A stretch of 64,000 nucleotides of DNA, from positions 1,674,001 to 1,738,000 of the forward strand of contig NW_020825321.1 of assembly GCF_003286085.1 (NCBI RefSeq), read 5' to 3'. Within the stretch, counting starts at the first letter, position 1. Each line of letters starts with the position of its first letter. The notes under the pieces are model-generated. The model was not told the DNA's origin. It did not search any database and saw only the letters and a list, made by a program, of their open reading frames with translations. The position numbers were made by a program, and so were the translations under genes. Positions 53,573-62,676 of this stretch are shown here, piece after piece. This stretch comes from Drosophila persimilis (Eukaryota; Arthropoda; Insecta; Diptera; Drosophilidae).

Positions 53573-54099
53573 CTCGTTCGCGCAGATTGCCAGGGAAAGG
53601 ACGCTGATTGGCGTCCTGGACAAAGGCAGCGCGGACTCCCGAGTCCCCAAGAATCAGTGGCTGCTTCGAGCTGCTGGAAAAGCAGCCTGGACCCAGCCTG
53701 GTGGTTAAAGTTGAGACGATACAGGGCCCCATAAACCAGGCGGTGGTCGTCCTCAACAAAGAGTCGCTGGCCCCGATTGAGGCTGCCAAAGGCGAGCTCA
53801 ATTTTGGGTTCAGCTCTGTGACCGCAAAGGTCTACAAGTCGGATGCGGCGGCCGGGGCACGTCCTGTCGACAAGCCAGTCGAGCAGGGCGCTGCCTCGGA
53901 AATCGAAGCACCCGACGATCACACGGAGTCAGACCCAGAGGGCTACTCCACCGATGGCACGCTGGGATGCGACTTCGAGACGATGTGCTGCCACGAGGAA
54001 GTCGAGGACGATCCAGATGCCGATATTACAGTGGTGGAGAACATGAAGGTAAAACCCGCACCTGCATTCTCGCCTGAAAGCACTTTAATATCTTTCTGA
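53573..54099 (+). pseudogene. LOA-C ORF1, C-terminal part
   Basis: Frame 53608-54099. It shares IEAAKGELNFGFSSVT, SDPEGYSTDGTLGCDFETMC and DADITVVENM with the LOA-A ORF1 at 28521-28820. The element starts inside ORF1 right after the target duplication (LVRADCQGKDADWRP phase), so it is 5'-truncated. At about 54050 ORF1 jumps to the middle of the endonuclease (VKPAPAFSPE, phase-shifted TRTCILARKHFNIFL), so the ORF1 end and ORF2 start are deleted. Confidence 0.75.
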
Positions 54100-54598
54100 A
54101 AGGGACACATCTAAGGCTGATGTCATCCTACATGACCAATGGAAAACGATCCTCCCAACGACCTTGTTCGCAAACTAGCCAGCGACAGCGAGAGGTCGGA
54201 CATAGACCTATTAATAGGTTGCGATGCCAACGCTCACCACACTCAATGGGGGAGCTCGAACACAAATGTAAGGGGTGAGCCACTTTTCAGCTTCATCCGT
54301 AACTCAAATCTAATTATTTGTAATCGGGGCAACGACGCCACTTTTAGAATTAAAAATCGACAGGAGGTTATTGACCTCACCTTAGTGTCTCACAAACTGT
54401 TAGACATAGTTAAGAGTTGGCAAGCTCTTGATGACCACTCTTTCTCTGACCACAGATACATCGAGAGCATACTGTCCCTCGAGTGTCCGAAACCTAAGGA
54501 CTATATTAATCCCAGGAAAGCCAACTGGGAAAAATATAGCTCAGCGCTGGAGGACGTACTCCCCTCCAAAGCACCAACATGCCCGGACAAAAAAAAAA
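54100..54598 (+). pseudogene. LOA-C ORF2: endonuclease
   Basis: Frame 54139-54598. DLLIGCDANAHHTQWGSSNTN (catalytic block), NRGNDATFRIKNRQEVIDLTLVS and DDHSFSDHRYIESI, then KPKDYINPRKANWEKYSS. No stop within this stretch. Interrupted at 54598 in a poly-A run by the inverted DINE-1 element, continuing at 55695 (NDLDRLVNMF). Confidence 0.82.
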
Positions 54599-55694
54599 CG
54601 AGGGGGAACGTTGTGAGTTGCTGCGGACACCGCAACTCTACGGTTATACCCGATACTAAGTCAGTATGGCTCTCCTCCGGCAGACGCCGCTAATATTTAA
54701 CGACACGACAAAGAGTGCGTGCGAGAGAGACAGAAAATTTGTCTGAGCGTGACGTCGGGCGCTGCGTAGCCACTGCAAATTGATTTGTTCCTTTTGGCTA
54801 TAAAAATGATCTGATCTGATCCAGATTCAGCAATCTGATAGATATGGTCATTATCTATGATTCTGCGTTTTTAGTTTTCTCAAATCTGCAATATTGCAAC
54901 AGATTTTCGTCCTTTGTGGGGGCGGATGGGGGTGGGGCGAAATTCTGAGGTATACGTTTTATAGTGACATCTTAAAGGAGTGTGTGTACCAAATTTGGTT
55001 ACTCTAGCCTTAATAGTCTCTGAGATTTGTGGTTGCCTCAGATTTTCGTCCTTTGCGGGGGCGGAAGGGGGTGTGGCGAAGTTTGGACATGAAACGGTCA
55101 AGGTCCGATATCACAGGAGTGTGGATACCAAATTTGGTTGCTCTGGCTTTAATAGGTTCTGAGATCCTTGAACTCATATTTTGCAATTGGCAAAACCGAC
55201 CATGAAACCTGTGTGTTAGAGTGAGACAGAGCGAGAAAGAGTGAAATTGTTTTCGTGATTCTGGCTGTAATAATTGTACGATCTGGTTCAGATTTTGCAC
55301 TCTAAAAGATATAGTCATCTTCTACGATTCTGATTTAGTTTTCTCGTATCGTCGAAATTGTGGATGCCACAGATTTTCGCCCTTTGTGGGGGCGGAAGTG
55401 GGCGGGGGAAAGTTTTGAAATATTTTTGGAGCAGTGACATATCACAGAAGTCTGGATCCAAAACATCGTTGCTCTAGCTCTTATAGTCTTTGAGCATTAG
55501 GCGCTGAAGGGGACGGACAGACGGACAGACGGACGGACGGACAGACAGACAGGGCTCAATCGACTCGGCTATTGATGCTGATCAAGAATATATATACTTT
55601 ATAGGGTCGGAAACGATTCCTTCTGGACGTTACACACATCCACTTTTACCACAAATCTAATATACCCCAATACTCATTTTGAGTATCGGGTATA
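54599..55694 (-). mobile_element. DINE-1/INE-1-type Helentron, minus orientation
   Basis: 1096 bp, reverse complement of 37647-38751 over its full length at high identity. The hairpin end (GAGTTGC...GCAACTC) is at the left, the (GRAC)n complement of the (GTCY)n tract is near 55512-55552, and the TATA-palindrome end at 55694. It sits in an A-run (AAAAAAAA on the left, AAAAACGACC on the right), in keeping with insertion into poly-A/T and no clear target duplication. No coding frame. Confidence 0.8.
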
Positions 55695-56456
55695 AAAACG
55701 ACCTAGATCGTCTAGTGAACATGTTCACAGAAGCATGCAACAAAGCCTTCGCGGCAGCATGCCCCTCTAGCAAACCTAGGGGGAAAAAGGTGGTCAAAAC
55801 AAATACACATCCTACGTAAAAGCTACAGGACCCTCTTCAACAGGGCCAAAAGCGCGAACGAGGAGAACCACTGGGCAGACTACAAAATCAGTCTGTCACT
55901 ATATAAAAAGGAAACAAGGAAAGCAAAAAGGGCCTCTTGGCAAAAAATTTGCTCGCAAATTGAGGAAACGTCAGAGGTCGCAAGGCTTCGCAAGATTCTC
56001 TCAAAAACTAACCCCTCGGTAGGGTATATTAATTTCTACGTATTCTACTAGATACGCATTTCCCAGGGTGCACAACCATCGAGACGGTACATCTCCTAGG
56101 AGAGGGACCGGTAACCTCGATGGATCACATCCTCACAAAACGTAACATAAGCTGGGCAATAAACAGCTTCAACCCGTTCAAATCGCCAGGCCCAGACCAG
56201 TTAATCCCGGCCCAACTTCAGAAGGCCGGGTATACTTGGGTTCAGCCTTTCCACACGACATTTCAGAGATGTCCAAACTATGTCCCAGGAAGATAGCGAA
56301 CTTTGTGAGAGCATCTGGATGGGATAATTGTTGACAGGAAGTCTCACAACGCTGGAAGGAATGATCCTTTGCGGTATCACAACGGGCCGAAACCAGCCTA
56401 AGTGTGACGGGCTCCGAGCGAGCCCGGCAGCCGCCTCAACCTAACCTAACCTAACC
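55695..56456 (+). pseudogene. LOA-C ORF2 remainder, 3' UTR and tail
   Basis: After the DINE-1: the endonuclease-RT linker (LDRLVNMFTEACNKAFAAACP) and basic stretch (YKKETRKAKRASWQKICSQIE), RT start (ISWAINSFNPFKSPGPDQLIPAQLQ), then at about 56230 a deletion straight to the ORF2 C-terminus (FPHDISEMSKLCPRKIANFVRASGWDNC). The 3' UTR carries the LOA-A-type words, then CCTCAACCTAACCTAACC to 56456. The RT palm and RNase H are missing. Confidence 0.82.
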
Positions 56457-56990
56457 TATCTCGATGATTTGTTTTTGTTGTTTCAGAAGACGTCGATTCT
56501 CACTTATCGGTGTTCATCCAATTAGCTAATCGCTTTTGGAAAGCAAATTTGCCGTTGAATATAGCTAAGACCAAGTTTTGTGTTACGGAAGTGCCATATC
56601 TTGGATTTATAATAGGACGTGGTGGTATTGCAACAAATCCCCGGAAAATTACATACATTCGGAACTGGCCGGCACCAAGAACACGAAAGCAAGCCCTAGG
56701 GTTTCTAGGATTAGTTGGTTGGTACAGAAGATTCATAGAAAACTTCTATCCTAGGAGTAAATGTGGTCATATTGTGTTGTTCATTGTCCTAGATCACTTG
56801 TCTAAATTTCATTGGCTGTCTCCATTGAAAAAGTTCAAAGCGGGAGTGATTCAATATTTGGGAAATATTTTTTTTTTTGCATGTATGGCGTTCCAAAGGT
56901 TTTGGTAAGCGACAACGGTTCTCAGTTTAAGTCGGTTCAGTTCAATTCGTGGTTGACTTCCCTTTTTTTATTCGTGGACGTTGACATGCA
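56457..56990 (+). pseudogene. Gyp-C RT end fused to integrase core
   Basis: Begins with the right target duplication (YLDD) and continues the RT: DLFLLFQ, ANRFWKANLPLNIAKTKFC, EVPYLGFIIGRGGIATNP, KQALGFLGLVGWYRRFIENF. At about 56748 it jumps directly to the integrase core (YPRSKCGHIVLFIVLDHLSK), deleting RNase H and the integrase zinc domain. A frameshift near 56870 separates it from VSDNGSQFKSVQFNSWL (catalytic Asp). Cut at about 56990 by a run of unassigned sequence and the CR1-like element. Confidence 0.82.
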
Positions 56991-57099
56991 ATGACTGCAT
57001 CTTTCAAGCAGACACCAGCAGAAGGCTGTTACGCGAGCATGCAGAAAAGATAGCTGTTAGACTAATATTCGAGGAAGATTAGCACTACATTTTCTAAGA

Positions 57100-58044
57100 G
57101 AACTAGGCATGCATTCAAAATAAAAATAAAAATGCCACTACAATTACTAATTACTAATTACTAGAAAGGTGTGTAAAGATTAGTAATTTAAGAGGAAGAG
57201 AATTGGTGGTGGATATGATATGGTAGAGGTTCATGCAAGGAATAATTCGATCTACAAAGTGGAAGGAACATCGGTATAAAATTTCTAGTAAGTCTAATAG
57301 GAATCGTGAAGTTTATGCGGCTCAACAGATTAGGGCTGTCTATGTCACCCCTGATCAAGTTGTACATAAAAATCACACTAAGCATTTTTCTACCGTTAAC
57401 TAAGGATACTAATAGCAGTCTACTAGAGTAAGATGTGAGTCTCACACCTTCATCCCAGTTAAGGCCCTACAGAGCAAAGAGTAAAAAGTTTTTCTGTACT
57501 GATTCTATACGGTCCTGGTGTACTTTGTACTGAGGGCACCATACACAGGAGCCGTATTCTAAGATCGGTCGATCAAGCGATTAATAGAGAGTCTTTGTTA
57601 TATAGGGGTCGTCAAATTCCTTTGACCACCTCTTTATAAACCCAAGCACGCCCATGGCCTTATTTACCATGGTAGAAATGTGTTCGGAAAACTTCAACTT
57701 GGGGTCTAACATAATACCCAGATCATACCCTAGGGTAATTCTCTTTTAAGAGAACCACCAAATAGGGTATAGGGAGCCAAGAAAGGGCTAGAACGATGAA
57801 ATGTCATAACTGTGCATTTCGGGGCATTAAGGTGTAACAAGTTTGCACAAGATTGCAAGCGAGAATGAAATGAAGTGTCCTTATACTGGACACAGAGTTT
57901 AACATCATCCGCATACATATGTACTCGAGAGTATGTTAATACGGAATGCAAGTCATTAATAAATAGTGTAGAGTAGGGGCCTAGATGGCTGCCCTGTGGT
58001 ACTCCCGAGAAACCTTTACTGGTAAAGAGAGGAAATTTTTGAAG
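57100..58044 (-). pseudogene. CR1-like ORF2 3' fragment (CR1-d)
   Basis: Minus strand. From right to left: KGFSGVPQGSHLGPLLYTLFIND (about 57945-58030), VHMYADDVKLCVQYKD (catalytic Asp pair, 57880-57925), LLHLNAPKCTVMTFHRSSP (57770-57830), degenerate thumb (57540-57700), then 57188-57445 with NLIRGDIDSPNLLSRINFTIPIRLTRNF and LCRSNYSLHEP, the same C-terminal domain as in CR1-a. Several stops. It splits the Gyp-C integrase, which resumes at 58045. More diverged from CR1-a than CR1-b is, so a separate subfamily. Confidence 0.8.
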
Positions 58045-58600
58045 AGGACTCTTTGAGACCTAGAACAAAGATAGGAGTCAAACATACTTACACCGCGATA
58101 TACCCGCAATCAAATGCTTCTGAGCGAGTCAATAGATCGTTGATAGTGGCTATTCGAGCATACCTGCGAGAAGATCACCGAGGACGGGATGAGTTTATCC
58201 ACCCTATTATTTGTGCTCTACGCTCTAGGTTGTTCAGCGCATCATGTTCTTTATAAGTTTGATATGACGACACACGGTATCCAGTTTAATTTACTGAGGG
58301 AATTAAATCTCCTCGAGAAATTCGAGAATGTGCTTGTTATAGACCAACTAAAGATACTAGGGAAGGCAATCAAACAGATCATATCAGAACAATTTAGAAA
58401 CAGGTAGGGCAGGAAGTATTTTGAAGAATGTTAGGCCAAAACAATTTTCGACGAAATATTAATCCCAAACTCAATCGGCAATGTCTAAAATCTAGAATAA
58501 GAGAGAAAGTTGGCAGCAGTCACTATATTTTTTAGAAGACCTACAGGGAAGCCTACAGGGAATTTACTATGCCAAAGACATCCGGCAATACCTGACCTTT
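58045..58600 (+). pseudogene. Gyp-C integrase C-terminal half
   Basis: Plus strand. GVKHTYTAIYPQSNASERVNRSLIVAIRAYL contains the catalytic Glu (SERVN). Then 58189-58407 in another phase (HGIQFNLLRELNLL, VIDQLKILGKAIKQI) and a degenerate C-terminal domain ending YYAKDIRQYL near 58570, which parallels VYHVKDIQTR of Gyp-A. Frameshifts near 58200 and 58400. Confidence 0.75.
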
Positions 58601-58934
58601 TTCAGGCTAATCCCGTCGATCAAGGCTCTAGAACTTGCCTGATGGTGTAATGAACAGTTTGCCGGAACGCTAAATCTAAAATGTAGTTAATAAACTACAT
58701 GGAGAAATTGGACGTTTTGGGCCGAGACGTGAGCGAGCAGAGATTACGTTACGCCTAACGTAAAAGGGCAGACGAAATTTTAAAAATGACATCTCTCTCC
58801 TTCGCTCTCTCTCTGTCCCTAAGATCTTTTTGGGAGCATGGAGCAATGCAAAAAGCAATGACCATCGTTCTTTTTCCTTCAAAACCAGTCCAATGTGCAG
58901 AAGTACAAACGCACAGCCCCAGGAAATAGCCCAG
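58601..58934. other. Unassigned stretch
   Basis: No supported frame. It contains a CT-rich run (TCTCTCTCCTTCGCTCTCTCTCTG, 58792-58816 region). May include eroded LTR or DINE-1 sequence. Confidence 0.3.
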
Positions 58935-59473
58935 ACGCCGATAATATTTTGAGACAAACTCGTCAAGGTCCGATATCACAGGAGTGTGGATAACAAATTT
59001 GGTTGCTCCAGCATTTATAGTCTCTAAAATCTAGGAACACACAATTTGCAATAGGCAAAGCCCACCATGAAACCTGTGTGTTAGAGAGAGCCAGGGCGAG
59101 AGAATGAAATTCTTTTCATGATTCTGGCTATAATAAATAGACGATCTGGTTCCGGTAGATGTCACAGATTTTCGCGTTTTGTGGGGGCGGAAATGGGCGA
59201 GGCGAAGTTTTAAAATATACTTGTAACAGTGACATATCACAGATGTCCGGATAAAAAATATCGTTGCTCTAGCTCTTATAGTCTTTGAGCACTAGGCGCT
59301 CATAGAGACGGACAGGCGGACCGACGGACAGACAGACATGGCTCAGTCGACTCGGATATTGATTCTGATTAAGAATATACGTGTATGGTATCGGAAACGA
59401 CTCCTTCTGGAAGTTACACACATCCATTTTCACCACAAATCTAATATACCCCTCATTTTGAGTATCGGGTATA
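58935..59473 (-). mobile_element. DINE-1/INE-1-type element, truncated and diverged
   Basis: Shares with the other two copies the block AGGTCCGATATCACAGGAGTGTGGAT, the repeat with TTTTCGCGTTTTGTGGGGGCGGAA, the (GRAC)n tract near 59310-59338, the core and the terminal TTTTGAGTATCGGGTATA at 59473. The hairpin half of the element is missing and identity is clearly lower, so it is an older copy. Confidence 0.72.
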
Positions 59474-59479
59474 AAAAGC

Positions 59480-60325
59480 CAAAAATGTATCCAACCATCC
59501 GCGGGCATTTTCATTGATAAAAGGAAAATAAATTCAAGGGAAACCAAGTCAAATCCGTGAAATACATATTTGTAGGCTGAGTGCACATTTAGTGAAGAAA
59601 CTAGCCAGTTACAACGAATGCATCTTTTCCTCATGTAAGGCAGGTTTCAAGGCTCGAATGTGGCCCATAGAAAAGCGAACCAGAATTACTGGCGCAAGTG
59701 TCTCCAATCTGAGCTCGTAAAGGAAGCGCAGAGAACCGAGAAAGCAGCGAAAACGGCATGTCAACGTACCTTTGTAGCATTGGACATTGTGTACCGCAGC
59801 GGTGTCTAAGTCTGCGGCTTCGCGCATCAAGCAGAGAACGGGGCAATCTTTGGCTGAAAACCGCACCTATAAATCCCTAGCATCATAGTTACCGAAAAAG
59901 CTTCGCTTCGTTGCTTTACCGGCGCATACATTTTGGACATACACAAATAAAATGTTCCGCAAAAGTGATCGTAAAAACATTTTGAACTCCTCGAAACTCT
60001 CGCGTTGCATCTGTGGAGATAATGGTTTTTATCCCCAATCGGCCGACTAATTATTCGAATTAAATAAAACTCGGCGCAGAAATAAAATTGCGATATGTTC
60101 TTTAATGCGTGACATCCAAATTGCAAGTGTAGCTTGCCTGCCCTTTACATTGCCGCTCCGATCGCTGAGCGCAGCTTCGCTCGGCTGACGTCGGTAGGCA
60201 GACGCAAAGCGGAGATAGCGAAGAGCGAGCTGGCAGAGAGCGTTTAGCAGGGCAAGCACGAGCAAAGCTTTAACAAAAAAATGAGTGACATAGACATATG
60301 TAACAAACAAAATAAGCGGCTGAGG
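59480..60325 (-). mobile_element. BEL-B 3' LTR and 3' end (approximate)
   Basis: Gene-free on inspection. It lies downstream (minus strand) of BEL-B pol. On the minus strand a TGTTACATATGTC start is found at about 60304, similar in form to BEL/Pao LTR starts. The several 60-100-codon frames here have no motif. No second copy in the window, so the edges are guesses. Confidence 0.45.
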
Positions 60326-60355
60326 GCCAAGAATTAGGTGCTATTTGGTAAGCAG

Positions 60356-60673
60356 CTAATCAGCTGGGTTCTGCTCCGAACATTCACCCCCCGTTGGAAG
60401 GCAAAGGCTTTCAACAGATCCATCCTGAAGGGGCAGAACCGCTATTTTTCCAACGGCCCTCTTGAAAAGGCCTCTTTGAGTGCGGATGACGGCTACTCTG
60501 ATGGTTCCATCTTTTCCTGGGATGACGCTCTCAATGCGGCCAAGCGGCCACCTTAATGGTGGCAGCGTTTTCTCCTTGATCATGACGAGCGCTCCTAGCT
60601 TGGTGTTTGGAGACGATGACCGCCACTTGCTCCGCTCCTGAAGAATCCAGAAAGTGGTTTGGCGTGAGCACAT
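60356..60673 (-). pseudogene. BEL-B integrase C-terminal domain
   Basis: Minus-strand frame. LQERSKWRSSSPNTKLGALVMIKE, LPPLRWPLGRIESVIPGKDG and RVAVIRTQRGLFKRAVGKIAVLPL match the C-terminal BEL/Pao domain (compare KSGLFKRNVHKLCPLP in BEL-A). The first part of the frame is out of phase. It is joined to the core by a deletion that removes the W-x-x-I-Q-x-x-x-x-FWxRW segment. Confidence 0.8.
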
Positions 60674-61541
60674 CTAGATCATCGGGACTTTCTGTAAATG
60701 CATAAAGTGGACGGGAATTTAACAAAGCAGAGATTTCACAAGCCAAGGTCTGAATTTCATCAAGAGTAAAAATGTAGGTCCCGACGATGCGATGAAAATT
60801 ATATTTAGCTGCTTTAACAGCCGCCTCCCACAAACCCCCAAAATGAGGTGAGCGAGGGGGGATGAATTTCCAATCGATTCCACTAGAAACGCAGAGATGT
60901 GACACAGCCGACGTATGAGGATCGCGGAGGAATATTTGCCGAAGCTCCAAAAGCTCATTTTTTGCTCCTACAAAATTTGTAGCGTTGTCTGACCAGATGA
61001 TTCGAGGTTTGGGACGTAGACTTATAAAACGCCTTAATGCTGACAGAAAGGATTCTGTAGATAGATCCCGAACGACTTCCAAATGAGTTGCTTTGGTGCT
61101 AAAGCATACGAAGACAGCGATGTAACATTTGATAGGAGGCCTGCTTCTGACTTCCGACTTGTGATAAAAGGGTCCGCAAAAATCAACACCTGTTGTGTGG
61201 AATGCTGGATTAGTCCTTACGCGATCCGCAGGCAAGTTTCCCATGATATGTTCCCTCAGCACTGGCTTCAAACGAAAGCATCTAACACATTTGCGAATGA
61301 TGCCCGCAACATATTTGCGTCCACCAATAGGCCAGAATTTTTTCCGAAGCAATCCGAGCAATCCTTGAGCTCCTCCGTGGAGAAACCTTTCGTGAAAGAA
61401 GATAATAATAGAGACAGTGACAGGATGTCCCTTAGGAAGCAGGATCGGGTGCTTCGCGTCGTAGTCCAATTCGGCATTTTGGAGGCGGCCTCCAACACGC
61501 AGCAATCCAAAGCTATCCAGAAATGGATTCAGTGAGGCCAT
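60635..61541 (-). pseudogene. BEL-B RNase H-integrase linker and integrase core
   Basis: Minus-strand frame 60531-61541, homologous up to LTPNHFL at about 60655. Linker LLRVGGRLQNAELDYDAKHPILLPKGHPVT, zinc region HGGAQGLLGLLRKKFWPIGGRKYVAGIIRKCVRC, then the core: HTTGVDFCGPFY (catalytic Asp), AVFVCFSTKATHLEVV, IIWSDNATNFVGA (Asp), FIPPRSPHFGGLWEAAVKAA (Glu). No stop inside the core. It is preceded on the minus strand by a broken stretch (61513-61854) and followed by the deletion noted for 60356-60673. Confidence 0.88.
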
Positions 61542-61863
61542 CGTGCTTTTTGGCGGTAGGGCCTGTTTGCTGGCGAGGGCCCTTATCTCTTCCGAAAATT
61601 GTTGCTACTGTATTGCCCTTATGAGCAAATGCGTACCAGTTTTGATGTCGATTACGGTAAGTTGACCCTTCGACCGCGCCTTGCCTTTGTCCTTGAGAAT
61701 GTAGAATCGATATATGTAAGCAAAGACGCGCTGCATAGATCCGAATGAGTTTTGAAGTTTCCAATCGTACGATACATCCCTTTCGTTTCAAACAACCAAT
61801 GCTGCATGACGACGTTCTGGTACATCGGTCGGCAATTGCAAGCCTGCAGGCCACTTTGAGCTC
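61542..61863 (-). pseudogene. BEL-B RNase H to integrase connection, degenerate
   Basis: Minus strand. The frame 61513-61854 shows no BEL motif in its own phase. In the neighbouring phases the expected connection can be followed only in pieces (for example FLRLKLIRIYAA-type and RFVYIYRFYILKDKGKARSK-like residues). Probably shifted by small indels. Confidence 0.45.
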
Positions 61864-62676
61864 TCAAGACGCAAGAATGGTGGTCCAGTGATCCAAATTC
61901 ATTAGTTCAGCGGGCGTGGATCCACGTGATATGATGTCGGCAGGATTCAACTTTGTGGGCACGTGATGCCAAGTCTTTCCAGCGGTGAGCTCCTGAATCC
62001 GCTGAACTCGATTAGAAACAAATATATTAAAATTCAATGATGATTCTCGAATCCAGGCAAGGGCTATGGACGAATCCGACCAGCAATGTATTTGGCATGG
62101 AGCTGATAATCCCTTAACTATGGTGGACACTAGTTCGGCTAATATGAGGGCAGCGGATAGCTCAAGCTTGGGGATTCTGGATTTAGAGCATAAGAGATGA
62201 CTTTGCACAATGCCAAGAGCTTCCGAACGCATGTATACACAGGCGCCATATGCTGCTTGGCTCGCATCACAAAACGCGTGCATTTCTAATCTGGCTTGCT
62301 GCCGAAGCACGTAACGTGGAAACTTAAAGTTTTCAATCATCGACAACTGCGAAGTCAGCTCAATCCAAGTCGTATGTAGATCCTGGGGCAGGCTTTCGTC
62401 CCAATTCAACTTTAGGCTTTCGTTCCATAGCGACTGCATAAATATTTTAGCTTTTGTGATGATGGAGGAGATGAGCCCTAGAGGATCGTAGAACCTAGCT
62501 AGTGTAGACAGGACCGAACGCTTCGATATTGGGCCTGCAGCGGTTCCGACGTGAGCGAAGCTAGACAGAAGATTGTCCGTGGTGGGATCCCAAACTAGAC
62601 CAAGCGCCTTGGTTACTTCAGTCCCGTCATGAAAGGTAAGGAGCTTTTCGCGATCCGCCTCCGATACGCCTTCCAA
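61864..62676 (-). pseudogene. BEL-B RT thumb and RNase H
   Basis: Minus-strand frame of 270 codons. KALGLVWDPTTDNLL, SVLSTLARFYDPLGLISSIITKAK (the BEL/Pao post-RT block), then RNase H: MHAFCDASQAAYGACVY (catalytic Asp), KLSALILAELVS-type block IPKLELSAALILAELV (Glu), IHCWSDSSIALAWI (Asp), VSNRVQRIQEL and HHVPTKLNPADIISRG (final Asp context), ending NLDHWTTIL. No internal stop. The upstream RT is in another phase, so one shift near 62670 separates them. Confidence 0.88.
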
